From the NCBI GenBank assembly GCA_013815485.1, contig JACDGB010000083.1, positions 1-7,297 on the forward strand: a stretch of 7,297 nt of DNA, given 5' to 3'. Shown here piece by piece: positions 1 to 4,832 of the stretch. A program made the position numbers and the translations under genes. Under the pieces are notes generated by a model that saw only the letters and a program-made list of their open reading frames with translations, was not told the origin of the DNA and did no database searches. This DNA comes from Rubrobacter sp. GTDB lineage: Bacteria > Actinomycetota > Rubrobacteria > Rubrobacterales > Rubrobacteraceae. Within the stretch, counting starts at the first letter, position 1; the number at the start of each line of letters is the position of its first letter.

Positions 1-359
1 AGTATGCTGCCATCATAGCGGCAGCCCTGACTACCAAGGAGGCGGCCAACCTCCTCGGCGTCAGCGAGGGACGGGTGCGGCAGAGGCTCCAAAATAGAAC
101 CCTCTACGGTATGAAATCAGGCAGGGCGAACAGGCTGCCAGCCTTCCAGTTCGAGGGCGGACGGGAGGTGCGGGGCATCGGCGAGGTTCTGAGGAGCTTG
201 GACCGCTCCGTGCATCCGGTCGCGCTGCTGGGCTGGTTCACGCTGCCGAACCCGGACCTCTACCTGGACGTAGAGGAAGAGAGGGCTGTCTCCCCGCGGG
301 AGTGGCTGCTCTCTGGCGGGGACCCTGGGGTGCTCGTGCCCCTGGCGGAAGAGCTTTAG
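1..359 (+). CDS. RES-locus antitoxin, HTH plus toxin-binding region (5' truncated by window edge)
   Basis: Probable antitoxin of the RES toxin that follows. The frame is open to the left edge (first full codon at 3) and ends at TAG 357-359. No ATG, GTG or TTG occurs in frame before GTG 75, and the helix-turn-helix motif is already under way by then, so the true start lies left of the window and GTG 75 is not the start. The visible N-terminus (LTTKEAANLLGVSEGRVRQRL) reads as a MerR/excisionase-type HTH: helix, turn at LGVSEG, recognition helix. The C-terminal part, ending SPREWLLSGGDPGVLVPLAEEL with residues such as SPREWL and GGDP, resembles the MbcA/ParS (DUF2384) toxin-binding region found in antitoxins of RES toxins. 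Known for the family: such antitoxins repress their own operon and neutralise the toxin by direct contact. The pairing is inferred from order, strand and domain type. The 66-nt gap before the toxin is wider than usual for such pairs. Confidence 0.72.
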   Translation, partial: YAAIIAAALTTKEAANLLGVSEGRVRQRLQNRTLYGMKSGRANRLPAFQFEGGREVRGIGEVLRSLDRSVHPVALLGWFTLPNPDLYLDVEEERAVSPREWLLSGGDPGVLVPLAEEL

Positions 360-425
360 GGCTCCGTCGTTCCGAGCGAAGCCCGTGGCTAGGGCCGTGT
401 CGGCCGACAGACGTCGCTGAGACCC

Positions 426-1061
426 GTGGCCAAGCTGCCCGAACCGCCGACCGTTGCCGCGATGCGCGCGATCCCGCCGGACGTTCGCGCCCTGCCTGCG
501 GGGACGAGGCTCTGGCGAATCTACTTCCGTGACGGCGATCACCTGGGTGCGTGGGACCGTATGCGGGCCTTCGGGCCAATATCGGGCACCCGCTTCGACC
601 ACCACGAAGAACCACAGAGGGCACAGGAAATGGAGATACTCTACAGTGCGATCGGCGACGAGGCCATAGCGACCTGCGTCGCGGAGGTCTTCCAGGACGG
701 GCGCCTCGTTGACACGGAGCGCCGCGACCCTTCCCTCGCCTGCTTCGAGCTCGCCAAGGCAGTGCCGCTCTTGAGCCTGCGGGGTAGGTGGCCCACGAGG
801 GCGGGCGCCTCCGCTAATATCAACTCGGGGCCGCGCCCGCGGCGCCGGCGCTGGTCGACGGCCATGCACGAGGCATACCCCGGCATCGCGGGCCTCCTCT
901 ACGCCTCCTCCATGAACGGCAACGAACCGGCCGTTGCCCTGTACGAGCGGGCGCTCCCGGCGCTGCCCGCCTCCCCCATCTTTGACCGGCCGCTCTCCGA
1001 CGCCGGACTTCTCCTGCCGCTGGAGCGGATCGCCTATAGCCTCGGCTACGACTTTCGTTGA
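426..1061 (+). CDS. RES-domain toxin (first locus)
   Basis: Intact 211-residue protein of the RES family, whose characterised members deplete cellular NAD+ and arrest growth. The domain begins near residue 28 (RLWRIYF) and runs almost to the end. Candidate active-site positions by family pattern are Arg56 in SGTRFDHH, Tyr73 in ILYSA, Glu87 in CVAEVFQ and Ser161/Ser162 in LLYASSMNGNE. This is the subclass with the INSGPRPR...YPGIAGLLYASSMNGNEPA core, clearly different from the second RES protein on the other strand. The chosen start is GTG 426; the frame is closed upstream by TAG 390-392 and contains no better start. Shine-Dalgarno complementarity before it is poor, so translation may be weak or coupled. 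It lies 66 nt after its probable antitoxin on the same strand. No frameshift or stop interrupts it. Family assignment is strong; toxicity and NAD+ chemistry are inferred from homologues. Confidence 0.82.
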   Translation: MAKLPEPPTVAAMRAIPPDVRALPAGTRLWRIYFRDGDHLGAWDRMRAFGPISGTRFDHHEEPQRAQEMEILYSAIGDEAIATCVAEVFQDGRLVDTERRDPSLACFELAKAVPLLSLRGRWPTRAGASANINSGPRPRRRRWSTAMHEAYPGIAGLLYASSMNGNEPAVALYERALPALPASPIFDRPLSDAGLLLPLERIAYSLGYDFR

Positions 1062-1420
1062 TCCGGCCAACACCGGGGTGCTCCTGGCTCTCACTGGCCC
1101 CTCCGGTGTAGGCATCGGCGGAATTCGTCGCATTGTGAAGGGCGGTTCTGAGCGAGACACCCCCTCGCTCTCCAGGTCAAATCCGAGCCGGTTCTGACGG
1201 CGTGCATGATCAGGGGGCCAGCAGGTGTTAACGGTGACGCCGACCCTGCCGAGTGGCTGGCCCTTCCCCACCCCCTCGCCCCTCTCGACCCTCTTGATCG
1301 CCGTGACCCTTTCTTGCATACGTGGCATGGACGGGTATGGTGAACGAATCCGACTATCGCCCAGGGATCGAAACGCGGGTTTAGGGTCGATTTGGGTAGA
1401 CCTGTGGCTGATTTTCGACC
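1062..1420. other. Gene-free stretch after the first RES toxin
   Basis: No intact gene recognised. Open frames here are short and lack family signatures. On the - strand around 1330-1250 the translation RMQERVTAIKRVERGEGVG resembles the strand leading to the GEGV(S/G)YG motif of alanine racemases, but the expected Tyr is Lys and the downstream motif (VGYADG) is absent, so at most it is a small decayed fragment. An imperfect dyad (CACCGGGG near 1071, CCCCTCCGGTG near 1102) follows the toxin stop without a T-run, so it is not a convincing terminator. GGTCGA (1385-1390) and TCGACC (1415-1420) form a 6-bp inverted repeat before the next frame. Confidence 0.5.
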
Positions 1421-1760
1421 ATGTACCGGAGGAACGTCGCGTATCCGCTCGACGAGGCCCTGGCAGACAGCCCCGTGGTTCTGTCCGTAACCGAACTAGG
1501 CGACGATCTGCCGGGTGACGAGCGGGAACTCCTGCCTTCACTTGCGGGGCCTCACCTCGGGCACCACGAAGATCGCCCCTCATGTGCCCGGCTCCGGTCC
1601 CACCACCCCGCAGCGGCCCAACCTTGTCAGCACATCGAATAGCCTGAGCAACTCCTCACTCGTGCGCTTCCACAGGACGATCGTGCTGGCCTCCGCCTAC
1701 CCTCGAACATCCTCGCCCTTTGGAGCGAGCGCCCGCATCGAGGTACGCTCGTCCCGTAGC
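1421..1760 (+). pseudogene. Decayed gene debris, possibly an AAA/DUF4143 ATPase remnant with a RES-like tail
   Basis: Not an intact gene. A frame starting ATG 1421 reads MYRRNVAYPLDEALADSPVVL, which resembles the N-terminus of DUF4143 AAA ATPases (start, then L-EAL-D-PVVL just before the Walker A loop). No GxxxxGK[ST] loop follows, and the frame loses all similarity before stopping at TAG 1640-1642. In another frame, 1663-1725 reads VRFHRTIVLASAYPRTSSPFG. This recalls the RFHRGIVL...PFG segment near the C-terminus of the same ATPases. Together this suggests a gene that lost its middle and acquired frameshifts. The end of the segment (1722-1744) is identical to a piece of the second RES gene in inverted orientation and is read there in the same frame (GASARIEV), so the segment may be a mosaic. 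Family recall is from memory and each match is short, so confidence is low. Confidence 0.33.
1722..1744 (+). repeat. 23-bp inverted repeat, left copy
   Basis: The 23 bases beginning GGAGCGAGCG and ending ATCGAGGT are identical to the reverse complement of 2084-2106, which encodes GASARIEV near the C-terminus of the second RES toxin. The left copy is open in the same frame and the next residues (RSSRS against ISSRD) are still similar, which favours a remnant of a related RES gene over chance. Confidence 0.75.
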
Positions 1761-2043
1761 TCGGCGTCTTCAGTCAGAGTGCATCCGCCGGTCCTCGCAC
1801 CGTGGTGCCCCCAGCCTCTCGGAGGGTCTTCGCAAGATGCCTTTTTCGTCCCTCCCTTCGAGAGGAGTTTGAAATACTAGGGTCTCCGGCGGGTCACACC
1901 AGAGAGCCGCCTGGAGCTGGGCCAGCAGCGACGGTGGCGGTGGAAGGAGGCGCCGACTCCGGCCGGTTCGTGGCCGGCCGAGAGAAAATGCCATACCCTC
2001 CGGTACATTCGTCCCGCCATCCGCGAACGCGAGTTCCAGGACG
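1761..2043. other. Unassigned stretch downstream of the second RES toxin
   Basis: No gene can be supported. Both strands carry frames of 80-95 codons (+ 1802-2047, - 2054-1770), but neither has a recognisable fold, a good ribosome binding site or normal amino-acid composition. The - strand frame overlaps the end of the RES toxin and has a run of prolines. The segment may be further gene debris between the two RES loci. I see no transposase, terminal repeat or T-run terminator. Confidence 0.45.
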
Positions 2044-2604
2044 TTAGCGCTCAACGTAGAGCCTGGGATCCCGGCTCGAGATGACCTCGATGCGGGCGCT
2101 CGCTCCGAGGTTGGCCGGGAAGAGGATCAGGTTGTCGCCAAGTCGCGTCGCCGAAGGAACCAGCAGCCCCTCCAAACCGTTGGCCCGTGCGACCGCTCCG
2201 ATGGCCTGCGTCGCCTCGTAGTCGGTGTCGTGCATGAGGCGTTCGGGGCTCAGCCCCAACGACTTGGGGTTGCGGCAGTCCAGCGCCTCCCCTACCTCCA
2301 CGGAGAGCTCGCTCAGGAGAAAGTCGGTGAGCGCGGGTAACAACTCGGGGGTTATATGCCTGTATATCTCGCCGAGGCAGATCTCGGGGGCCGTGGCCAG
2401 GTACAGGGCCGGGAAGCTCTTTTCTTCGGGGAACCTATCAAGCCCCCGGTTGTATCGGCCCGATACCCTCTGCGCCCCGCCCGGATCCTCCGCCCGGTAC
2501 TTCCTCTTATGCATACGCCAGACGCGACCCCGCCAAGCGAGCACCGGAGAGCGCGCAACGGCAGTCCCGGCGTCCCATCCCTCCGGAACCGGCACCCGCG
2601 CCAA
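2044..2604 (-). CDS. RES-domain toxin (second locus)
   Basis: Second RES-family toxin, about 186 residues, expected to act on NAD+ in the cytoplasm like characterised MbcT/Res toxins. The domain spans roughly residues 24-175: WRGRVWRMHKRKY at the start, SGRYNRG with Arg50, FPALYLATAPE with Tyr68, LGEIYRH with Glu79, and LLVPSATRLGDNLILFP with Ser151, matching the Arg/Tyr/Glu/Ser pattern of the family. The frame stays open well upstream, but that part overlaps the antitoxin gene. The likely start is TTG 2604-2602, one base after the antitoxin TGA (2608-2606), or GTG 2595-2593; neither has a strong Shine-Dalgarno, so translation is probably coupled to the antitoxin. The stop is TAA 2046-2044. 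It appears intact, which is notable because its antitoxin gene is interrupted. The start codon is uncertain; the family call is firm. Confidence 0.82.
   Translation of the reverse strand: MARVPVPEGWDAGTAVARSPVLAWRGRVWRMHKRKYRAEDPGGAQRVSGRYNRGLDRFPEEKSFPALYLATAPEICLGEIYRHITPELLPALTDFLLSELSVEVGEALDCRNPKSLGLSPERLMHDTDYEATQAIGAVARANGLEGLLVPSATRLGDNLILFPANLGASARIEVISSRDPRLYVER
2084..2106 (-). repeat. 23-bp inverted repeat, right copy (inside RES gene)
   Basis: Reverse complement of 1722-1744, without mismatch. It lies in the coding sequence of the second RES toxin and encodes GASARIEV. It marks either a duplicated and decayed RES 3' end nearby or an inversion/recombination footprint. Confidence 0.75.
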
Positions 2605-2605
2605 C

Positions 2606-2968
2606 TCAGACGAAGACGCCGGAGTCGAGGGCCTCGAGTGCGGCCTCAACGCGATCCGGGCGCCCGGCGCGCAGCACCTCCACGGGCGTGAGGCCCCCGA
2701 GGTAGGGACTTCCCGCGCGCAGCCAGGAGCGTATCGCTTCTGGGGTATCGAACGTGTCGTACAGGCGACGGTCCAGAGCAACCAACGCGGCCAGGCGCAC
2801 CCGCGCCTCCCGCTGTGCATGCATCTCTCACGCACGCCACCGTTCGAGAGTCCGAGCGGATATCCCCAGCGCGGCGGCCAACTCAACCGTAGAGAGGCCG
2901 AGGTCTTCCTCCAACCTCCCCACCGCCCGCGTCGGCGTCATCTCCAATCTCAGGTTGGCCGCCTCCAT
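2606..2968 (-). pseudogene. Xre/MbcA-like antitoxin split by an in-frame TGA
   Basis: A 120-codon reading frame that would encode a typical Xre/MbcA/ParS antitoxin but for one internal stop. The start ATG 2968-2966 has GGAG seven bases upstream. Codons 18-44 give a clean helix-turn-helix (LEEDLGLSTVELAAALGIS, then RTLERWRA). Codon 47 is TGA (2830-2828). The same frame then continues without a shift as EMHAQREARVRLAALVALDRR and on to TPEAIRSWLR, LTPVEVLRAGRPDRVEAALEAL and the terminal SGVFV, the DUF2384-type toxin-binding domain that ends at TGA 2608-2606. Related proteins usually have a small residue such as Gly here, so a single GGA to TGA change would explain it. An ATG at 2824-2822 lies one codon past the stop (TGA GAG ATG), so the toxin-binding half could be made by reinitiation as a separate 72-residue protein. 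It is either a pseudogene or a naturally split antitoxin; a sequencing error is also possible. Confidence 0.75.
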
Positions 2969-3050
2969 TATGTAGCTCCAATCTGTCTGTCAAAGTCTGG
3001 TTGACATCTTGTCGGGACGTTAACGCTCTCCCGGCGGTTTGTCAACGTCC
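2969..3050 (-). promoter_or_regulatory. Promoter/operator region of the second RES locus
   Basis: Three TTGACA hexamers cluster here: on the - strand at 3045-3040 and 2993-2988, and on the + strand at 3001-3006. The pair at 2988-2993 and 3001-3006 forms an inverted repeat with a 7-bp spacer. A - strand promoter TTGACA (3045-3040), 17-bp spacer, TAACGT (3022-3017) is plausible and would leave a leader of about 40 nt carrying the GGAG ribosome binding site of the antitoxin. GGACGTT (3015-3021) and AACGTCC (3044-3050) form a further 7-bp inverted repeat around it. The dyads may be where the HTH antitoxin binds; this is inference. Confidence 0.4.
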
Positions 3051-3470
3051 GTGAAGAGCATGACGCGGAGGGTGGCTGCTGCTTCTCTACCTACGCGACC
3101 CCGTGGATCCAGCCGTCCGTCCAGCAAGGTGCAGCCAGCGCGGAGTGGAAGAAGCGTGGTGGTCCCTGATGTTCACGAACGCTCCCGTACGGGCTGCTCA
3201 CGGCGCAAGAGGGATTCTGGTGCAGGGACTCACGGAACATCCGTACGGTCTGCAGATTGGTCCTACTCGCCAGGACCCTACCAAGGGGCTACCGGGAGCG
3301 GGTGAGGGGCAGGAGCATGACCACGCTCGGCACTCCGGACTTCGTGCCAGGAGATGCACGAGGCTCCCCTTGCCATCGCGCGAAGTCGATGCCGCTCAAG
3401 GCCGCCTGACGGTCAAGAACGCGAGAGCTTACCCCTCCCCCACCTGGACGCGCTGGTCATCTGCCCGTGC
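3051..3470. other. Unassigned intergenic region between the RES and VapBC loci
   Basis: About 420 bp without a gene I can support. Open frames exist on the + strand (3103-3615 runs into the antisense of vapC; a 30-codon frame at 3317-3409 has AGGAG too close to its ATG) and on the - strand, but none carries a recognisable motif. The palindrome CCGTACGG occurs twice, at 3185-3192 and 3241-3248. No transposase signature, terminal repeats or T-run terminators are visible. Confidence 0.45.
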
Positions 3471-3920
3471 CTACGCCAGCGCGGTAGGGTCGAACGCGGG
3501 ATCCAGCGGGTTGATGAATGTTACGCCGTCTAGCACTGAGCCTGGATTGAAGTCTTCGCTCAATACCATCTCCACCTGTCCCAACCGGGCAGCGGCCCAG
3601 ATCTGGGCGTCGTAGTAGGAGAGCAGGTGCTCCCGGACGCCCCTGAGGGCCTCCAGCACCACGGGCCCCGTGAGGGGCAGCACCGGAAAGGCCAAGAGGA
3701 GGCGCTCGATCTCCCGCCGCACCGTCGCGGGCTCCGGCCGGGGCTCGAGCTTCCTCAAACAGGCGTTGGCGAACTCGGAGAGTACCTGCGCCGGCAGGGC
3801 CGCGCTCCCGGTGCTGCCGACGCGCCGGAGCACCTCCCGGGCACGCTCCCGCTTCTCGGGCTCCCTCCGGTCCAGGGCGTAGACCAGCAGGTTGGTGTCC
3901 ACCAGGTATCGGGCTGCCAT
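3471..3920 (-). CDS. vapC: VapC-type PIN-domain ribonuclease toxin
   Basis: 149-residue PIN-domain protein, the usual size for VapC, predicted to be a Mg2+-dependent endoribonuclease that cuts tRNA or rRNA when freed from its antitoxin. The acidic catalytic residues are visible in order: Asp8 in YLVDTNLLVYAL, Glu49 in VLSEFANA, Asp104 in YYDAQIWAAA and Asp123 (with Glu122) in VLSEDFNPG. The C-terminus (LDGVTFINPLDPAF) has the G-V-x-F-x-N-P pattern seen at the end of many VapC proteins. The start is ATG 3920-3918, preceded directly by GGTAGGGG; the in-frame TAG within that leader (3926-3924) rules out an earlier start. The antitoxin stop lies 14 nt upstream, so the two genes form one operon with the antitoxin first, the normal VapBC order. 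All key residues are present and it looks functional. The RNA target cannot be told from sequence. Confidence 0.9.
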   Translation of the reverse strand: MAARYLVDTNLLVYALDRREPEKRERAREVLRRVGSTGSAALPAQVLSEFANACLRKLEPRPEPATVRREIERLLLAFPVLPLTGPVVLEALRGVREHLLSYYDAQIWAAARLGQVEMVLSEDFNPGSVLDGVTFINPLDPAFDPTALA

Positions 3921-3934
3921 CCCCTACCGGAACC

Positions 3935-4204
3935 TCACGCCCGGTCCTCGTAGAGCTCGTCCCGGTCGAACCGGTAGTCCTCGGGAAAGCGGTGAGACTC
4001 GGCCAGCCGGTCGGCCTCCTCCAGAAAGCCCTCCAGGGCCTTCGCGGCGCCCGCCCCGGCGAGCCCGGTCCCCCCCTCCCCGTCCAGCAGCAACCCGTCC
4101 AGCATCCGCCGCACCAGTTCCGCCTCGGACACCCCAAGCTCCCCGGCCCGCGCCTTCAGCGCCCGCTCGTGCTCCTCGCTTATGTACAACTGCTTTCTGA
4201 CCAC
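3935..4204 (-). CDS. vapB: VapB-type ribbon-helix-helix antitoxin
   Basis: 89-residue antitoxin paired with the PIN toxin 14 nt downstream. The N-terminal third is a ribbon-helix-helix DNA-binding fold: strand RKQLYIS (3-9), helix A EEHERALKARAGELG (10-24), turn GVS, helix B EAELVRRMLDGLLL (27-40). A Gly/Ala-rich linker follows, then a C-terminal arm (ALEGFLEEADRLAESHRF, then YRFDRDELYEDRA) whose F-x-R-D-E ending is typical of the VapB segment that wraps around and blocks VapC. The frame is open upstream for a further 173 codons with no family character. GTG 4204-4202 is chosen because VapB homologues start just before this strand and a promoter at 4239-4211 places transcription start almost on the GTG, suggesting a leaderless mRNA. 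GTG 4237-4235 is an alternative but overlaps the -35. The RHH dimer probably represses the operon. Confidence 0.83.
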   Translation of the reverse strand: MVRKQLYISEEHERALKARAGELGVSEAELVRRMLDGLLLDGEGGTGLAGAGAAKALEGFLEEADRLAESHRFPEDYRFDRDELYEDRA

Positions 4205-4239
4205 GTATACATCATATACATCATTCGACTCCGCCACAA
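4205..4239 (-). promoter_or_regulatory. vapBC promoter with tandem 9-bp repeat; predicts leaderless start
   Basis: On the - strand TTGTGG (4239-4234) and TATGAT (4216-4211) are separated by 17 bp, a good sigma70-type arrangement. Transcription would begin at about 4204, the first base of the VapB GTG, and there is no Shine-Dalgarno at a suitable distance. The -10 lies inside two perfect tandem copies of ATACATCAT (4207-4215 and 4216-4224, + strand reading), a natural candidate for autoregulatory binding by the VapB RHH dimer. Motifs are seen directly; their use is inferred. Confidence 0.5.
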
Positions 4240-4733
4240 CCTCGGGCCATGAGGGTGCCCGGCACTTATCGAGTGGCCCCAAGCCTGTCGCCAGAAGTAC
4301 TACGACCAAGGTCTCGCCAACGCGCAACCACGAGTGGCGGACTATCCATGCCGGTATTCCGGTTAACCGCATAAGAAACTGGTTGACTGGTATACCGGAT
4401 AAGGCAATAGGGGAGACGCGAGGGCTCCGCGGGGGCCGGTGGGGCACGCCGGAGCCAAATCGGGCGGGACCGGCCCTAGGGGTGTCCGGCGCGCAGTGCC
4501 GGTCTAGACGGTGGGCGGGTCGAGGATGGACAACAGATCCGCCGCCAGAGCCCGCTGTGAGGTCCGTAGACGCGACGGAGATGCTCTCTGATACTCTGGG
4601 AGAGGCGGTAGACCTCCGTACACGCTGGCGGCCTTTGGCTAGTAGGGCCACCGTGCTCCGGTTTGCCGACGAGCCTTTCCGGTCCCGACCCAACGCCCGC
4701 GCCCACCGTTCCGAGCACCGCATGCCATTTTAA
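4240..4733. other. Gene-free region between vapBC and the par operon
   Basis: Nearly 500 bp between divergent operons. Apart from the box array at 4351-4402 it holds no recognised gene. Open frames cross it on both strands (+ 4182-4733, - 4718-4476 and the upstream extension of vapB), but they overlap one another antisense and show no domain, so I treat them as chance frames in GC-rich DNA. GGCTCCG (4423-4429) and CGGAGCC (4450-4456) form a 7-bp inverted repeat with a 20-nt GC-rich loop and no T-run. GAGGTC near 4560 and GACCTC near 4612 form another. Its position before parA fits a plasmid centromere or regulatory region. Confidence 0.5.
4351..4402 (+). repeat. Distal CCGG tetramer-box array, candidate centromere
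   Basis: Tetramers of CCGG type alternate with AT-rich 4-bp spacers: CCGG at 4351, CCGG at 4359, CCGC at 4367, CTGG at 4379, CTGG at 4387 and CCGG at 4395, with spacers TATT, TTAA, TTGA, TATA and ATAA. Spacing is 8 bp within each of two groups and 12 bp between them. It includes the perfect palindromes CGGTTAACCG (4360-4369) and GGTATACC (4389-4396). ACCGGATAA at 4394-4402 recurs in the array beside parA. Boxes of 4 bp with 4-bp AT-rich spacers are the known layout of ParG-type RHH centromere sites. The role as parS is inferred. Confidence 0.55.
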
Positions 4734-4786
4734 TCGGTAAACCGGTAAACCGGTTGGTTATCCGGTTTATTGTATAACCGGATAAC
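4734..4786 (+). repeat. parA-proximal CCGG box array and dyad, candidate par operator/centromere
   Basis: TCGG at 4734, then CCGG at 4742, 4750, 4762 and 4778, each separated by AT-rich sequence (TAAA, TAAA, TTAT before and TTTA after 4762, ATAA). All distances are multiples of 4 bp (8, 8, 12, 16). CGGTAAAC is repeated in tandem at 4735-4742 and 4743-4750. GTTATCCGGTT (4757-4767) and AACCGGATAAC (4776-4786) form a perfect 11-bp inverted repeat with an 8-bp spacer. A possible -10, TATAAC, lies at 4773-4778 in the dyad, so a protein bound here could repress parA. The -35 is weak. The array ends 46 bp before the parA ATG. Confidence 0.65.
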
Positions 4787-4832
4787 AGGCTGTAGGATGT
4801 GAGCATTATGGAGACGGCATCTTGGGGGTTTC

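Noticed and set aside
1250..1330. Alanine racemase fragment on the - strand
   Set aside because: The match is one short strand around GEGVG; the key Tyr of the motif and the following conserved VGYADG are missing, so it is recorded only as a hint.
117..1583. Long - strand open frame (488 codons)
   Set aside because: It is antisense to the first RES locus, its translation is rich in Arg/Pro/Gly without domains, and the + strand genes have clear family motifs. Long antisense frames are common in GC-rich DNA.
1770..2054. - strand 94-codon frame after the second RES toxin
   Set aside because: It overlaps the RES stop in another frame, has low-complexity proline-rich sequence and no start signal.
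2828..2830. TGA recoded as selenocysteine or tryptophan in the antitoxin
   Set aside because: No SECIS-like hairpin is evident directly downstream, the family has no Sec or Cys at this place, and other genes in the window use TGA as a normal stop.
3185..3248. Repeated CCGTACGG palindrome as a regulatory site or IS end
   Set aside because: Only two 8-bp copies, with no flanking similarity, no target duplication and no nearby transposase.
3103..3615. + strand 170-codon frame
   Set aside because: Its 3' part is antisense to vapC, composition is atypical and no motif is recognisable. Possible mobile-element remnant was considered, but no diagnostic residues were found.
4423..4456. 7-bp inverted repeat as a rho-independent terminator
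   Set aside because: The 20-nt loop is long, no T-run follows on either strand, and no gene ends next to it.
4205..4723. N-terminal extension of the vapB frame to 4723
   Set aside because: The extra 173 codons have no domain, VapB proteins are about 70-95 residues, and the extension would run through the promoter and the box array.
4182..4733. + strand 183-codon frame ending just before the parA operator
   Set aside because: It begins inside vapB antisense and crosses the box array, no family is recognised, and codon third positions are less G/C-biased than in the real genes.
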